This document shows, in pieces, positions 25,821 through 34,696 of a DNA stretch of 64,000 nucleotides (position 1 is the stretch's first letter; the number at the start of each line of letters is the position of its first letter). The notes under the pieces are model-generated. The model was not told the DNA's origin, searched no databases, and was given only the letters and a program-made list of their open reading frames with translations. A program made the position numbers and the translations under genes. The stretch is from Nocardiopsis sp. YSL2. Lineage in GTDB: Bacteria > Actinomycetota > Actinomycetes > Streptosporangiales > Streptosporangiaceae. Location of the stretch: positions 4,278,001-4,342,000 of the forward strand of contig NZ_JAMOAO010000001.1 in the NCBI RefSeq assembly GCF_030555055.1, read 5' to 3'.

Positions 25821-27221
25821 ATGACGTCCACCCCTGTCGATCCCGCACGCGTGCGCGCCGCGGACCGCGCCCACCTCTGGCACCCGTACACGACCGTCCC
25901 CGCCGCCGAGGAGCCGTACGTGGTCACCGGGGCGCGGGGCACCCGGCTGGAACTGTGGTCGGAGGGCGAGACGCACAGCGTCGTCGACGGCATGGCGTCG
26001 TGGTGGTCGGCGATCCACGGCTACGGCCACCCCGCGCTGGACACGGCGGTACGGGCCCAGCTGGACGCGTTCGGCCACGTGATGTTCGGCGGGCTGACCC
26101 ACGGTCCGGCCGCGGAACTGGGCCGGACGCTGGTCGGGATCACCCCCGACGGGCTGGAGCACGTCTTCCTCGCCGACTCCGGTTCGGTGTCGGTGGAGGT
26201 CGCGATGAAGATGTGCCTGCAGTACCACCGCTCCACCGGCAGCCCCGAGCGCCGCCGCTTCCTGACCTGGCGGGGCGGCTACCACGGGGACACCTTCCAC
26301 GCGATGAGCGTGTGCGACCCCGACGGCGGGATGCACTCCCTGTGGGGTGACGTCCTGCCGCGCCAGGTGCACGGGCCGGCGCCCACCCGTCGCCCGCCAT
26401 CGCCCGTGGGGCGCGAAGCGGGAGGGAACGGGCCACCACCCTCAACCGACGCCTCCGGCGCAGTCCTCCGCGGAGGTTTCGACACCGCGGTCGATCCGTC
26501 CTGGGTGGCGGAGTTCGAGCGCCTGGCCGCCGAGAACGCCGACACCCTGGCCGCGGTGATCGTCGAACCCGTCGTCCAGGGCGCGGGCGGCATGCGCTTC
26601 CACCATCCCGGATACCTGCGCGAGCTGCGGAGGATCGCCGACGAGTACGGCCTGCTGCTCGTCTTCGACGAGATCGCCACGGGTTTCGGGCGTACCGGCG
26701 AGCTCTTCGCCGCCGACCACGCCGGGGTCACCCCCGACATCATGTGCCTGGGCAAGGCCCTGACCGGGGGCTACCTCACGCTGGCCGCGACCCTGTGCAC
26801 GGGCCGGGTGGCCCGGGGCATCGCCGAGGGGGAGGTGCCGGTCCTGGCCCACGGGCCCACGTTCATGGGCAACCCGCTGGCCTGCGCCACCGCTCTGGCC
26901 TCGGTCGAACTGCTCACCGGCGGGGACTGGCGGGCCGACGTACGGCGGATCGAGTCCGGGCTGCGCACGGGGCTGGCCGCGGCCGAGCAGCTGCCGGGGG
27001 TGCGCGAGGTGCGGGTGCTGGGCGCGATCGGCGTCGTGGAGCTCGACGAACCGGTGCGCATGGGCGAGGCCACGCGTGCCGCGGTGGCTTCGGGGGTGTG
27101 GCTGCGCCCCTTCCGCAACCAGGTCTACGCCATGCCGCCCTACGTGTGCACCGACGAGGACGTCGGAGCGATCGCCGCGGGGATGGTCGCCGCGGCCCGG
27201 GCCTCGCTGGAGGCGCGGTGA
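25821..27221 (+). CDS. bioA: Adenosylmethionine-8-amino-7-oxononanoate aminotransferase, carrying an in-frame repeat insertion
   Basis: Converts 8-amino-7-oxononanoate to 7,8-diaminononanoate using S-adenosylmethionine as amino donor. It is a class-III aminotransferase: [18 protein letters not shown], the BioA signature, then [93 protein letters not shown] and [17 protein letters not shown] with the PLP lysine. At 466 residues it is longer than usual. Residues about 189-214 (RRPPSPVGR to STDASGA) are an extra loop encoded by the 26386-26461 repeat, at a point where BioA proteins have a surface region. The reading frame is kept, so the enzyme is probably still active. Its stop overlaps the bioD start. 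Confidence 0.93.
   Translation: MTSTPVDPARVRAADRAHLWHPYTTVPAAEEPYVVTGARGTRLELWSEGETHSVVDGMASWWSAIHGYGHPALDTAVRAQLDAFGHVMFGGLTHGPAAELGRTLVGITPDGLEHVFLADSGSVSVEVAMKMCLQYHRSTGSPERRRFLTWRGGYHGDTFHAMSVCDPDGGMHSLWGDVLPRQVHGPAPTRRPPSPVGREAGGNGPPPSTDASGAVLRGGFDTAVDPSWVAEFERLAAENADTLAAVIVEPVVQGAGGMRFHHPGYLRELRRIADEYGLLLVFDEIATGFGRTGELFAADHAGVTPDIMCLGKALTGGYLTLAATLCTGRVARGIAEGEVPVLAHGPTFMGNPLACATALASVELLTGGDWRADVRRIESGLRTGLAAAEQLPGVREVRVLGAIGVVELDEPVRMGEATRAAVASGVWLRPFRNQVYAMPPYVCTDEDVGAIAAGMVAAARASLEAR
26386..26461 (+). repeat. Intragenic repeat, copy in bioA
   Basis: About 76 bp closely related to the two copies at 62111-62186 and 62198-62272. Shared blocks are CCGTCGCCCGCCATCGCCC at the left and CCACCCTCAACCGACGCCTC with CGGCGC at the right. 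It is translated in frame as [14 protein letters not shown] and then [10 protein letters not shown]. The middle is more diverged than in the other copies. Confidence 0.8.
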
Positions 27222-27934
27222 GCCTGCTGGTGGTGACCGGTACCGGCACAGGGGTGGGCAAGACCGTGGTCACGGCCGCGGTCGCCGCCGCGGCGCGGGA
27301 CGCCGGGCGGCGGGTGGCGGTCCTCAAGCCGGCGCAGACGGGGGTCGCCGCCGGTGAGCCGGGTGACACCGCCGAGGTCGCGCGGCTGGCCCCGGGCGTG
27401 GCCACCGAGGAACTCGTCCGCTACCCGGACCCCCTGGCCCCGGCGACGGCCGCCGCCCGGTGCGGCGCCCGGTGCGTGCGGGCCGAGGAGGTCGCCGACG
27501 CCGCGGTACGCCTGGCCGCCGACCACGACCTGGTGCTGGTCGAGGGAGCGGGCGGACTGCTGGTGCGGCTGAACGCCGAGGGCGAGACCCTCGCCGACGC
27601 CGCCGTCCTGCTGTCCGCACCGGTCCTGGTGGTGGCGCGGCCCGACCTGGGCACGCTCAACGCCACGGCGCTGACCGGCGAGGCACTGCGTGCCCGGGGC
27701 CTGGGACCGGTCGGCGTCGTGGTGGGCGCCTGGCCGCGCGAACCCGATCTGGCGGTGCGCTGCAACCTGGTGGACCTGCCGGCCATGGGCGCGGGTCCGC
27801 TGCTGGGCTGCGTACCCGAGGGCAGCGGCGGACTCGACGCCGCGGCGTTCGCCGACACCGCCCGAGCCGCGCTGGCGCCGGCACTCGGGGGTACCTGGGA
27901 CGCCGCGGCCTTCGCCGCCCGCCACCCCGCCTGA
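27218..27934 (+). CDS. bioD: Dethiobiotin synthetase
   Basis: Closes the ureido ring of biotin by ATP-dependent carboxylation of 7,8-diaminononanoate. The 238-residue P-loop protein begins [22 protein letters not shown] (Walker A), then [10 protein letters not shown] with the conserved lysine, [40 protein letters not shown] and VGAWP. GTG at 27218 overlaps the bioA stop (GTGA), so bioA and bioD are translationally coupled. It supplies the substrate of BioB, which is missing from this locus. Confidence 0.94.
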   Translation: MSLLVVTGTGTGVGKTVVTAAVAAAARDAGRRVAVLKPAQTGVAAGEPGDTAEVARLAPGVATEELVRYPDPLAPATAAARCGARCVRAEEVADAAVRLAADHDLVLVEGAGGLLVRLNAEGETLADAAVLLSAPVLVVARPDLGTLNATALTGEALRARGLGPVGVVVGAWPREPDLAVRCNLVDLPAMGAGPLLGCVPEGSGGLDAAAFADTARAALAPALGGTWDAAAFAARHPA

Positions 27935-27944
27935 GACCGCCCCC

Positions 27945-28451
27945 TCAGGAGACCCCGCGGTCCGCCGGCCTGGGCACGGGGGAGGCCAGGGTGAAGGCGT
28001 ACGGGCCCGGGCCGCACGCGCGCAGGTGCCCGGCGCGCCGGTCGGCCTCGGCCGCCGTCACCTCCGTGTCGGCCGGGGCCCACCACAGGGTCCGCTCCAC
28101 CGTGGGGAACGCGCCGCTCCCGGCCCGGTAGTCGAGCAGGTCGTCGTGCGCCTGTTCCACGAAGGTCCGCAGCTCCTCGGCCGACCGCCACCGCGACACG
28201 GTCCGGGCGCGATCACCCTCGTCGGAGAAGTGGACCTCCTCCAGATGGCCGGAATGGTCCTCGGCGCGCCGTCGCATGGCCAGGACCAGTGCGAACAGTG
28301 CGCAGCGGTCGCCGCCGGGGGCGGTGAGGGTCCGTGCCTCGACGAGCACCGCCCCGGCCACGGGCCCGGCGGGCGCGGACCGAGTGGCCGGGACGGCGAT
28401 CTCCGCCGCCTGGCGGGCCGAGGTGCGCTGGTGCGGGATCAGGGACGGCAT
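27945..28451 (-). CDS. Conserved protein with an antibiotic-biosynthesis-monooxygenase-like (dimeric alpha/beta barrel) fold, tentative
   Basis: 168 residues from ATG at 28451, with CGGGGGAG upstream. The middle shows the ABM-like pattern of a strand (GAVLVEARTLTA), a helix with FALVLAMRRRAEDHSGHLEEVHFSDEGDRARTVSRWRSAEELRTFVEQAHDDLLDY, and TLWWAPADTEV. This resembles small ligand-binding or oxygenase-like proteins of the dimeric alpha/beta barrel superfamily. No catalytic residue is identified. It is divergent from a MocR-type regulator with only 121 bp between them, so the regulator probably controls it. It converges with bioD, 10 bp apart. Confidence 0.7.
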   Translation of the reverse strand: MPSLIPHQRTSARQAAEIAVPATRSAPAGPVAGAVLVEARTLTAPGGDRCALFALVLAMRRRAEDHSGHLEEVHFSDEGDRARTVSRWRSAEELRTFVEQAHDDLLDYRAGSGAFPTVERTLWWAPADTEVTAAEADRRAGHLRACGPGPYAFTLASPVPRPADRGVS

Positions 28452-28572
28452 GGGTTCTCCCCCGGAGAGTGGACTGGCTGTGAAGGGGCCACTTTGGTTC
28501 TGGTGGTATCCCTCTCGTTGATGCCAGTATGGAGAGACGCAGTCCATCCGGACAGATCCAATGGAGCGGTAA
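28452..28572. promoter_or_regulatory. Divergent control region of the MocR regulator
   Basis: 121 bp with repeated TGGACT/AGTCCA boxes: AGTGGACT near 28466, AGTCCATCCGGAC near 28540, and ATGGACT at the regulator's own start. GTCC-ATCC-GGAC is an inverted repeat. MocR proteins typically bind such paired repeats in divergent gaps. The less GC-rich stretch at 28485-28520 probably holds a promoter. Confidence 0.5.
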
Positions 28573-30048
28573 ATGGACTCTTCTCGCGAAGCGGGCGTGC
28601 TGGTGGACCACCTCGGCGCGTGGTCGGCTGGCGGTGGCGCGCTCTACCGGCGCCTCGCCGACTCCCTGCACGGCCTCGTCACCCAGGGGACCGTCCTGGC
28701 CGGGGAACGGCTGCCCTCCGAGCGCGCGCTCGCGGCCGCGCTGCGGATCAGCCGCACCACGGTGGTCTCGGCCTACGACGCCCTGCGCGCGGAGGGCGTC
28801 CTGGAGAGCCGGCAGGGCAGCGGTACCCGTGTCAGCGCCAGCGTGGGGCCGGTTCGCGGCGACGGCTGGGTGCCCGGCAGCATCGCCAATCCGATGTACC
28901 AGAACCTGCTGAGGGAGACGCCGCGCGTCATCTCGGTGGCCTGTATGCGCACTCCGGCGCTGAGCATCGTGGAGGAGGCCGTGCGCGAGGTCGTCGACCG
29001 GGACCTGCCCGTCCTCATGGCGGAGGAGAGCTACCACCCGCGCGGGCTGCCGGTCCTGCGGCAGGCCATCGCCGACCACTACGAGCGTCAGGGGCTGCCC
29101 ACCGAGCCCGACCAGATCGTCGTCACCACCGGCGCCCACCAGGCCGTCGCGCTCATCTCCCAGCTCTACCTGCGCAAGGGCTCACCCGTCGTCACGGAGG
29201 ACCCCGGATTCGCGGGGTGCCTGGACCTGATGCGCGACCGTGGGGCGGCCTTCCACCCGCTCCCCCTGGACGACCAGGGCATCGACCCCAACGCACTCCG
29301 CCGGGCCATCGTCGAGTACACGCCCCACCTGCTGTACGTGATGCCCTCCTACCACAATCCCACCGGCCGGCTCATGAGCGCGGCCCGGAGGCGCGAGGTC
29401 GGCGAGCTCGCCGCACGGTACGGCACGCCCGTGCTGGAGGACAGCGCCTACACCGGTATGCGCGCCGAGGACGAGCCTCCGCCGCTCGCCGCGTTCGCCC
29501 CGCGCGGCACGGAGGTCATCACCGTCGAGTCGCTGACCAAGGTGGGGTGGGCGGGCCTTCGCCTGGGCTGGCTGCGGGCCCCGGCGGAGATCGCGATGCG
29601 GCTCAGCCGCCGCAAGGTCCTGGCCGACCTCGGCAGTCCGCTACTCGACCAGGCCGTCGCGGTGCGCCTGCTGTCGCGCTACGACGAACTCGCCGCCGCG
29701 CGCTCCGAGCACCTGAGGGAGTCGCTGCACCGCATGGAGGCGCTGCTGGGCGAGGCCATGCCCACCTGGGAGTGGGAGCGGCCGGACGGTGGAGCCGCCC
29801 TGTGGGTGAAGCTGCCCGGGGTCAACGCCCGCGCCTTCGCGCAGGTGGCCCTGTGCCACGACGTCGAGCTGCTCCCCGGCCCCTTGATGTCGGCCTCGGA
29901 GGACGGCCGGTACGACGAGTACTTCCGCCTTCCCTTCGCCTTCGACGAGGAGACCACCCGGGAGCTGGTCTGGCGGCTCGGCCGCGCCTGGCGCGAACTC
30001 GACCGGCACGGACCCGTGGTCGCCGACCCGGACCGGGTCGTCGTCTGA
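28573..30048 (+). CDS. MocR/GntR-type transcriptional regulator with an aminotransferase domain
   Basis: 491 residues. Residues about 20-90 form a GntR winged helix (LYRRLADSLHGLVTQGTVLAGERLPSERALAAALRISRTTVVSAYDAL). Residues about 120-480 form a fold-I aminotransferase-like effector domain with VTTGAHQAVALISQLYL, VTEDPGF, YVMPSYHNPTG, VLEDSAYTG and VESLTKVGWAGLRLGW, which retains the PLP lysine. Such proteins (PdxR, GabR and relatives) sense PLP or amino compounds and act as repressors or activators. The target is probably the divergent gene 27945-28451, since no pdx or gab genes are near. Confidence 0.9.
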   Translation: MDSSREAGVLVDHLGAWSAGGGALYRRLADSLHGLVTQGTVLAGERLPSERALAAALRISRTTVVSAYDALRAEGVLESRQGSGTRVSASVGPVRGDGWVPGSIANPMYQNLLRETPRVISVACMRTPALSIVEEAVREVVDRDLPVLMAEESYHPRGLPVLRQAIADHYERQGLPTEPDQIVVTTGAHQAVALISQLYLRKGSPVVTEDPGFAGCLDLMRDRGAAFHPLPLDDQGIDPNALRRAIVEYTPHLLYVMPSYHNPTGRLMSAARRREVGELAARYGTPVLEDSAYTGMRAEDEPPPLAAFAPRGTEVITVESLTKVGWAGLRLGWLRAPAEIAMRLSRRKVLADLGSPLLDQAVAVRLLSRYDELAAARSEHLRESLHRMEALLGEAMPTWEWERPDGGAALWVKLPGVNARAFAQVALCHDVELLPGPLMSASEDGRYDEYFRLPFAFDEETTRELVWRLGRAWRELDRHGPVVADPDRVVV

Positions 30049-30072
30049 CCGTCGTCCCGGCCCGGACAGCAT

Positions 30073-30108
30073 GAGGGCGGCACCGCCCGACCGGGTGGTG
30101 CCGCCCTC
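30073..30108. terminator. Terminator between the MocR gene and the SOD gene
   Basis: A 12 bp perfect stem (30073-30084 with 30097-30108), loop 12 nt, lies 25 bp after the MocR stop codon and between convergent genes. Confidence 0.75.
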
Positions 30109-30215
30109 AGGTGTGTTCCACACGCCCCAGCGTCACGCGTCCACTGCCGTGCCCGCCGTGTCCGGGCAGGCGCGCTGTGACGCCGACGCTGCTCGCGCCG
30201 CTCGGGCGCGTCGGT

Positions 30216-30827
30216 CTAGAACTCGACCGAGCGGGCCTTCTCCAGGCGGGCCTGGACGTCGGCCCAGTTGACCACGTTCCAGAACGCCTTGACGTACTCG
30301 GCCTTGACGTTCTTGTACTGCAGGTAGAACGCGTGCTCCCACATGTCCAGCATCAGCAGCGGGGTGGTGCTGTGCGGGATGTTGGCCTGCTGGTCGTAGA
30401 GCTGCTCGATGATCAGGCGCTGGCCCAGGGGCTCGTAGGCGAGGATCGCCCACCCGGAGCCCTGGATGCTGTTGGCCGCCGCGCCGAAGTGCGCGCGGAA
30501 GGCGTCGAAGGAGCCGAACTGGTCGTCGATCGCCGAGGCCAGCTCGCCGGACGGCTTGTCGCCGCCCTCGGGCGAGAGGTTCTGCCAGAAGATCGAGTGG
30601 TTGACGTGGCCGCCGAGGTGGAACGCGAGGTTCTTCTCGAGCATGGGGATGGTGCCGAAGTTGCCGGACTCCCGGGCCTCCGCCATCTGCTCCAGCGCGG
30701 TGTTGGCACCGGCGACGTAGGCAGCGTGGTGCTTGGAGTGGTGGAGCTCCATGATCTGACCGGAGATCCACGGCTCCAGGGCCGCGTAGTCGTAGGTGAG
30801 TTCGGGCAGCGAGTATGGCGCAGACAT
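30216..30827 (-). CDS. Superoxide dismutase (Fe/Mn family)
   Basis: Disproportionates superoxide to oxygen and hydrogen peroxide in the cytoplasm. The 203-residue product begins [23 protein letters not shown], with metal ligands in the expected places: His in [10 protein letters not shown] (two candidates near residue 26-31), His in [16 protein letters not shown], and Asp and His in [15 protein letters not shown]. The second-sphere Gln is in [10 protein letters not shown], as in many actinobacterial Fe- or cambialistic enzymes. ATG at 30827 follows AAAGGTG with proper spacing. The metal cannot be read from sequence alone. Confidence 0.95.
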   Translation of the reverse strand: MSAPYSLPELTYDYAALEPWISGQIMELHHSKHHAAYVAGANTALEQMAEARESGNFGTIPMLEKNLAFHLGGHVNHSIFWQNLSPEGGDKPSGELASAIDDQFGSFDAFRAHFGAAANSIQGSGWAILAYEPLGQRLIIEQLYDQQANIPHSTTPLLMLDMWEHAFYLQYKNVKAEYVKAFWNVVNWADVQARLEKARSVEF

Positions 30828-31234
30828 CTCTGACGCACCTTTCCAATGACGCGAATCGTCGGGCTTACCAGCGATGAGATCGCTACCGAGCAAGCTATCA
30901 GCCAGTGCGCGGAGTCTCCGATGTCAGCCTCTCGACACCGGTCCCGGGGAATAAACGACGCCGGTGCGGGGGTCGCCGCTGCCGGGGGCGATGACCGAGG
31001 GTGGTCGTCTCGGGTCCGCTCGTGTCGGTCCGCGTGGCGCGGGGGGACCGGCCGCCGAGGACCGGCGCCCGCCACGGGGACCGAGACCGACCCGCGGCGT
31101 TGCTCGGGAGTTCTCCCCGACTTCACCCGGGCGGCACCGGAAAGGACGATAATTCATCGTCGCATTCGAGGCCGACCCGTGCGAATGCCTCGTTCTCACG
31201 ACAACACCACTTTCTCCTGAGGCCGTCCCCATTC
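30828..31234. promoter_or_regulatory. Divergent region, superoxide dismutase / acyltransferase
   Basis: 407 bp. The left part (30840-30910) is less GC-rich and probably carries the SOD promoter on the minus strand. At 31145-31161 is an inverted repeat GACGAT-AATTC-ATCGTC, next to a patch of low GC running to the acyltransferase gene, which suggests an operator or promoter there. No small gene was seen. Confidence 0.4.
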
Positions 31235-33298
31235 ATGTCTGTTTCCACTCCAGGGGCCGCTGCCGCGCCGGCGGGCGCCCCTTCCGCCACCGGCTCCGCT
31301 GCCCGGGGCCGCACCGGATTCCGGCCCGAGATCGAGGGCCTGCGCGCGATCGCCGTCGTCCTCGTGGCCGTTTACCACATCTGGTTCGGCCGGGTCTCCG
31401 GCGGTGTTGACGTCTTCCTGTTGCTGACCGGATTCCTCATCACCGGTTCCCTGATGCGCGCCCTCGAACGGGACGGCCGCATCGGTTTCGTGGCGTTCTG
31501 GGCCCGCCTGATCCGCCGGCTCGCCCCCGCGGCGGCGGTCGCACTCGTCGGCGTGCTCGCCGCCACCTACTTCTGGCTGCCGCGCTCGCGCTGGGCCGAC
31601 ATCATGTCCGAGGTGCGCGCCGCGGCCCTGTACCACGAGAACTGGGCGCTGGCCCGTGCCGCGGTCGACTACCTGGCCAGGGACGCCGCGCCCAGTCCCG
31701 TCCAGCACTTCTGGTCGCTGTCCATCCAGGGCCAGTTCTACGTCCTGTGGCCGATCCTCATCACCCTGGCCGCCCTCGTGGCCGCCCGGACCCGGGTGCC
31801 GGCCCGGCGCGCGGTCCTGGCCGCGGTCACCGCCGTCTTCGTGTGCTCCCTGGCCTACTCGGTGTGGATCACCGACTCCGACCAGGCCTGGGCCTACTTC
31901 GACACCGGCGCGCGCCTGTGGGAGCTGGCCCTGGGTGCGATCCTGGCCCTGACCATCCACCGGTTCGACCTTCCGGTCCGCCTGCGGACGGTCATGGGCT
32001 GGGTCGGGCTGCTGGGCCTGGTCACCTGCGGATTCCTGCTGCCGGTGGCCACGCTCTTCCCCGGCTACGTCGCCCTGTGGCCCACCGGCGCCGCCGTCCT
32101 GGTGATCCTGGCGGGAACCACCGGCAGCCGGTTCGGTGCGGACCGCCTGCTCACCTGGCGCCCGCTCACCTCCCTGGGCGGGCTGTCCTACGCGCTGTAC
32201 CTGTGGCACTGGCCGATCCTGGTCTGCTACCTCTACGTCACCGACCGCGCGCTGGCCAGCCCCTCCGGGGGAGCCCTGGTGATGGGGCTGGCCCTGGCCC
32301 TGGCGTGGGTGACGCACAAGGTCGTCGAGGGCGGTACGGACCGCCTCACCCGGGCGGACCGGCGTCGCACCCCCGCCTGGTCCCTGGGGCTGGCCGCCTC
32401 CTTCCTGGTGCCCGTGGTGGCCCTCTCCCTGGCCTGGTCCGGGCAGATCTCCGAGGACCAGCGCATCCGCAGGGAACACGCGGGGGAGCCGGAGAGCTAC
32501 CCGGGCGCGCTCACGGTCGCCGAGTCGAACACCCTGGAGAGCCTGGGCGACCTGCCGGTCCTGCCGGACCCCGTCGACGCCAGGACCGACCTGTCCACGC
32601 ACCACACCGAGGGCTGCCACGTCAACCTGGCCTCCACCGACCTGGTGGTGTGCGACCGCGGTCCGACCGACGCCGAGCACACCCTGGCCTTCGTCGGGGC
32701 CTCGCGCACCGCCCACTGGTATCCGGCGGTGGCGGCGGCTGCGGACAAGCACGGGTGGCGGCTGGTGTCCTTCACCAAGAGCGGCTGCCAGTTCAGCACC
32801 GACATCCCCTACCGGGACGGCGAGGTGTTCACCGAGTGCCAGGAATGGGACGCCAAGGCCATGGCCGAACTGGAGCGGGTGCGACCCGACGCGGTGTTCA
32901 CCTCCTCCACACGGGCCACACCCGCGGGCGAGACCGTCCCGGACGGTTTCGTCGAGCGCTGGCTCCAGCTGCGGGAGTTGGGGATCGACGTCATCGGCAT
33001 GCGCGACCTGCCCCGACTGGACTACCAGAGCGCGGAGTGCGTGGAGCGGGGGAACCCGGACCGGTGCACCTCGCCGGCGACCTACAGCCAGGCCGCCACC
33101 GACCCGGTGGCGGGCATGGACCTGCCCGACAACGTGACTACGACCGATTTGACCGGTTACGTGTGTCCTTCAGGCGAATGTGACGCGATCGTGGGTAATG
33201 TGCTGGTGTTCTGGGACCACTCGCACATGACCGCCACCTATGCGCACACCCTCGAACCGATGGTCGAGGAGGCCCTTGTGGAGGCCACCGGATGGTGA
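31235..33298 (+). CDS. Acyltransferase-3 membrane protein with C-terminal SGNH domain (OafA-like)
   Basis: 687 residues. Residues about 25-420 are an acyltransferase-3 domain with about ten helices, starting RPEIEGLRAIAVVLVAVYHIWFGRVSGGVDVFLLLTGFLI. It includes the conserved His in VYHIWF, LIRRLAPAA and QHFWSLSIQGQFYVLWP. Residues about 440-687 are a periplasmic-side SGNH domain that would move the acyl group to a surface sugar. Its nucleophile block reads FVGASRTAHW instead of the common GDSH, with the Ser kept but neighbouring Asp and His changed; the terminal DHSHMT supplies the Asp and His. Such proteins O-acetylate cell-surface polysaccharides. It starts the glycan-type gene group. Confidence 0.9.
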   Translation: MSVSTPGAAAAPAGAPSATGSAARGRTGFRPEIEGLRAIAVVLVAVYHIWFGRVSGGVDVFLLLTGFLITGSLMRALERDGRIGFVAFWARLIRRLAPAAAVALVGVLAATYFWLPRSRWADIMSEVRAAALYHENWALARAAVDYLARDAAPSPVQHFWSLSIQGQFYVLWPILITLAALVAARTRVPARRAVLAAVTAVFVCSLAYSVWITDSDQAWAYFDTGARLWELALGAILALTIHRFDLPVRLRTVMGWVGLLGLVTCGFLLPVATLFPGYVALWPTGAAVLVILAGTTGSRFGADRLLTWRPLTSLGGLSYALYLWHWPILVCYLYVTDRALASPSGGALVMGLALALAWVTHKVVEGGTDRLTRADRRRTPAWSLGLAASFLVPVVALSLAWSGQISEDQRIRREHAGEPESYPGALTVAESNTLESLGDLPVLPDPVDARTDLSTHHTEGCHVNLASTDLVVCDRGPTDAEHTLAFVGASRTAHWYPAVAAAADKHGWRLVSFTKSGCQFSTDIPYRDGEVFTECQEWDAKAMAELERVRPDAVFTSSTRATPAGETVPDGFVERWLQLRELGIDVIGMRDLPRLDYQSAECVERGNPDRCTSPATYSQAATDPVAGMDLPDNVTTTDLTGYVCPSGECDAIVGNVLVFWDHSHMTATYAHTLEPMVEEALVEATGW

Positions 33299-33568
33299 GC
33301 GCACCCGCGATGGGAACATCGCACCTCCCGCAGTCGAGGTCGGGGTGAGGAACGGATGAACAACGGGGTAATTGGTTGCCATTTCGGCGGTGATTCCCCC
33401 TTTGGGGGGACGGGACAATCCCGTGCAACGTTAGTCTCGACACCACTTCCGGTGGTCTTCCCGGCAGAGCCGGAAAACTCTGCGGAACTGGTCGTTTCGC
33501 ACGGAGAACGCCGCCGTGTCCCCCGCACGCCCCATGTGCCGTGTCCGAAACTCCGGAGGTACCCACCC
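33299..33568 (+). promoter_or_regulatory. Upstream region of the methyltransferase gene
   Basis: 270 bp with a less GC-rich patch at 33355-33440 (GGGGTAATTGGTTGCC) and a small hairpin of CCCCC against GGGGG. It probably holds a promoter for the methyltransferase and the first glycosyltransferase pair. Confidence 0.4.
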
Positions 33569-34603
33569 ATGCGATCGCTTCGACGCGGACGCCGCCCTCT
33601 CCTCATCGCCGCCGCAGCGGTCGGGCTGGCCGCGCTGGTCGCCCCGACGGCCCTGGGCGTGCTCGGACCGCTGACCGTGGCGGAGGCCCTCATCGCCACC
33701 GGGCTGGTCGTGACGGCCGGCGCGGTGGCCGCCCTGGGCGCGGCCGTGCTCCTGTTGCGCCGCTCCATGCGCGAGGTGTCCCTGGAGATCCGGACGCAGA
33801 CCCGCACGGTCACCGAGACGCTGGGTCGCGACCGCCTGGAGACCATCCGCGCCATGGACGCCACCCGCGCCCGGGTCAACCGCATCCAGTCGCACTCCCT
33901 GCCCAGGCTGGCCCGCGAGATCACCGGCGCGGTCACCAGGCAGGGCCGCCACGACTACGAGCAGCAGGTGGCCTGGAGCGAACTCAGCCGGCACCTCGAC
34001 ACCGCCCCCTTCATGCCACCGCTGCGCGGATGGGCCGCCTCCCCGGACGTCCTCCGGGTGCTGGTGCGCCACATCGACCGCCTGCGCCCCGATCTGGTCG
34101 TGGAGTTCGGCAGCGGCGCCTCCAGCGTCTGGTTGGGCTACGCGCTGCGCCGTGCCGGGGCCGGCCGGCTCGTCGCGGTCGAGCACGACGCCCGCTACGC
34201 CGAACTCAGCCGCGCCCTCGTCGCCTCCCACGGGCTGGACGACATCGTCGAGGTCCGCACCGCGCCCCTGACCGAGGTCGAGGCCGCCATCGTCACCGTC
34301 GGCGAGGAGCAGGTCGCCACGGCCGACCGCTGGTACGACGCCGCGGTCCTGGACGACCTGGACGGCGTCGGCCTCGTGTTCGTCGACGGCCCGCCCAAGG
34401 CCACCGGTCGGCACGCCCGCTACCCCGCGCTGCCCGCTCTGATGCCGCGCTGCACGGAGGACGTCGTGTTCGTTCTGGACGACGCCGACCGGCCCGACGA
34501 ACGGGCCATCGGCGACCGCTGGCTGGCCGAACACCCCGAACTCCACCGGACCGAGGAGCACGCCGAGAAGGGGGCCCACGTGTTCAGCCGCAAGGGAGTC
34601 TGA
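33569..34603 (+). CDS. Membrane-anchored class I SAM-dependent methyltransferase
   Basis: 344 residues from ATG at 33569, after CCGGAGG. Residues 1-75 hold two hydrophobic segments (LLIAAAAVGLAALVAPTALG and ALIATGLVVTAGAVAALGAAVLLL), then a charged helical linker (SMREVSLEIRTQTRTVTETLGRD). The catalytic domain follows, with the SAM loop VVEFGSGASSVWLGYAL, LVAVEHDARYAELS and VFVDGPPKATGRHARYPALP. The glycine loop EFGSG and acidic EHD are those of class I methyltransferases. It lies between the O-acyltransferase and the glycosyltransferases, so methylation of a surface glycan or its lipid carrier is likely. Another reading is a small-molecule methyltransferase unrelated to the neighbours. Confidence 0.85.
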   Translation: MRSLRRGRRPLLIAAAAVGLAALVAPTALGVLGPLTVAEALIATGLVVTAGAVAALGAAVLLLRRSMREVSLEIRTQTRTVTETLGRDRLETIRAMDATRARVNRIQSHSLPRLAREITGAVTRQGRHDYEQQVAWSELSRHLDTAPFMPPLRGWAASPDVLRVLVRHIDRLRPDLVVEFGSGASSVWLGYALRRAGAGRLVAVEHDARYAELSRALVASHGLDDIVEVRTAPLTEVEAAIVTVGEEQVATADRWYDAAVLDDLDGVGLVFVDGPPKATGRHARYPALPALMPRCTEDVVFVLDDADRPDERAIGDRWLAEHPELHRTEEHAEKGAHVFSRKGV

Positions 34604-34696
34604 GGGCGCCGGCCCTCCGCCACCGTCCGCCGCCCACCGCCCGGCCCCCGGCCACGCGGTTCCGGCCGTACCCGTCCACACACCCGAGGTCGCCCG

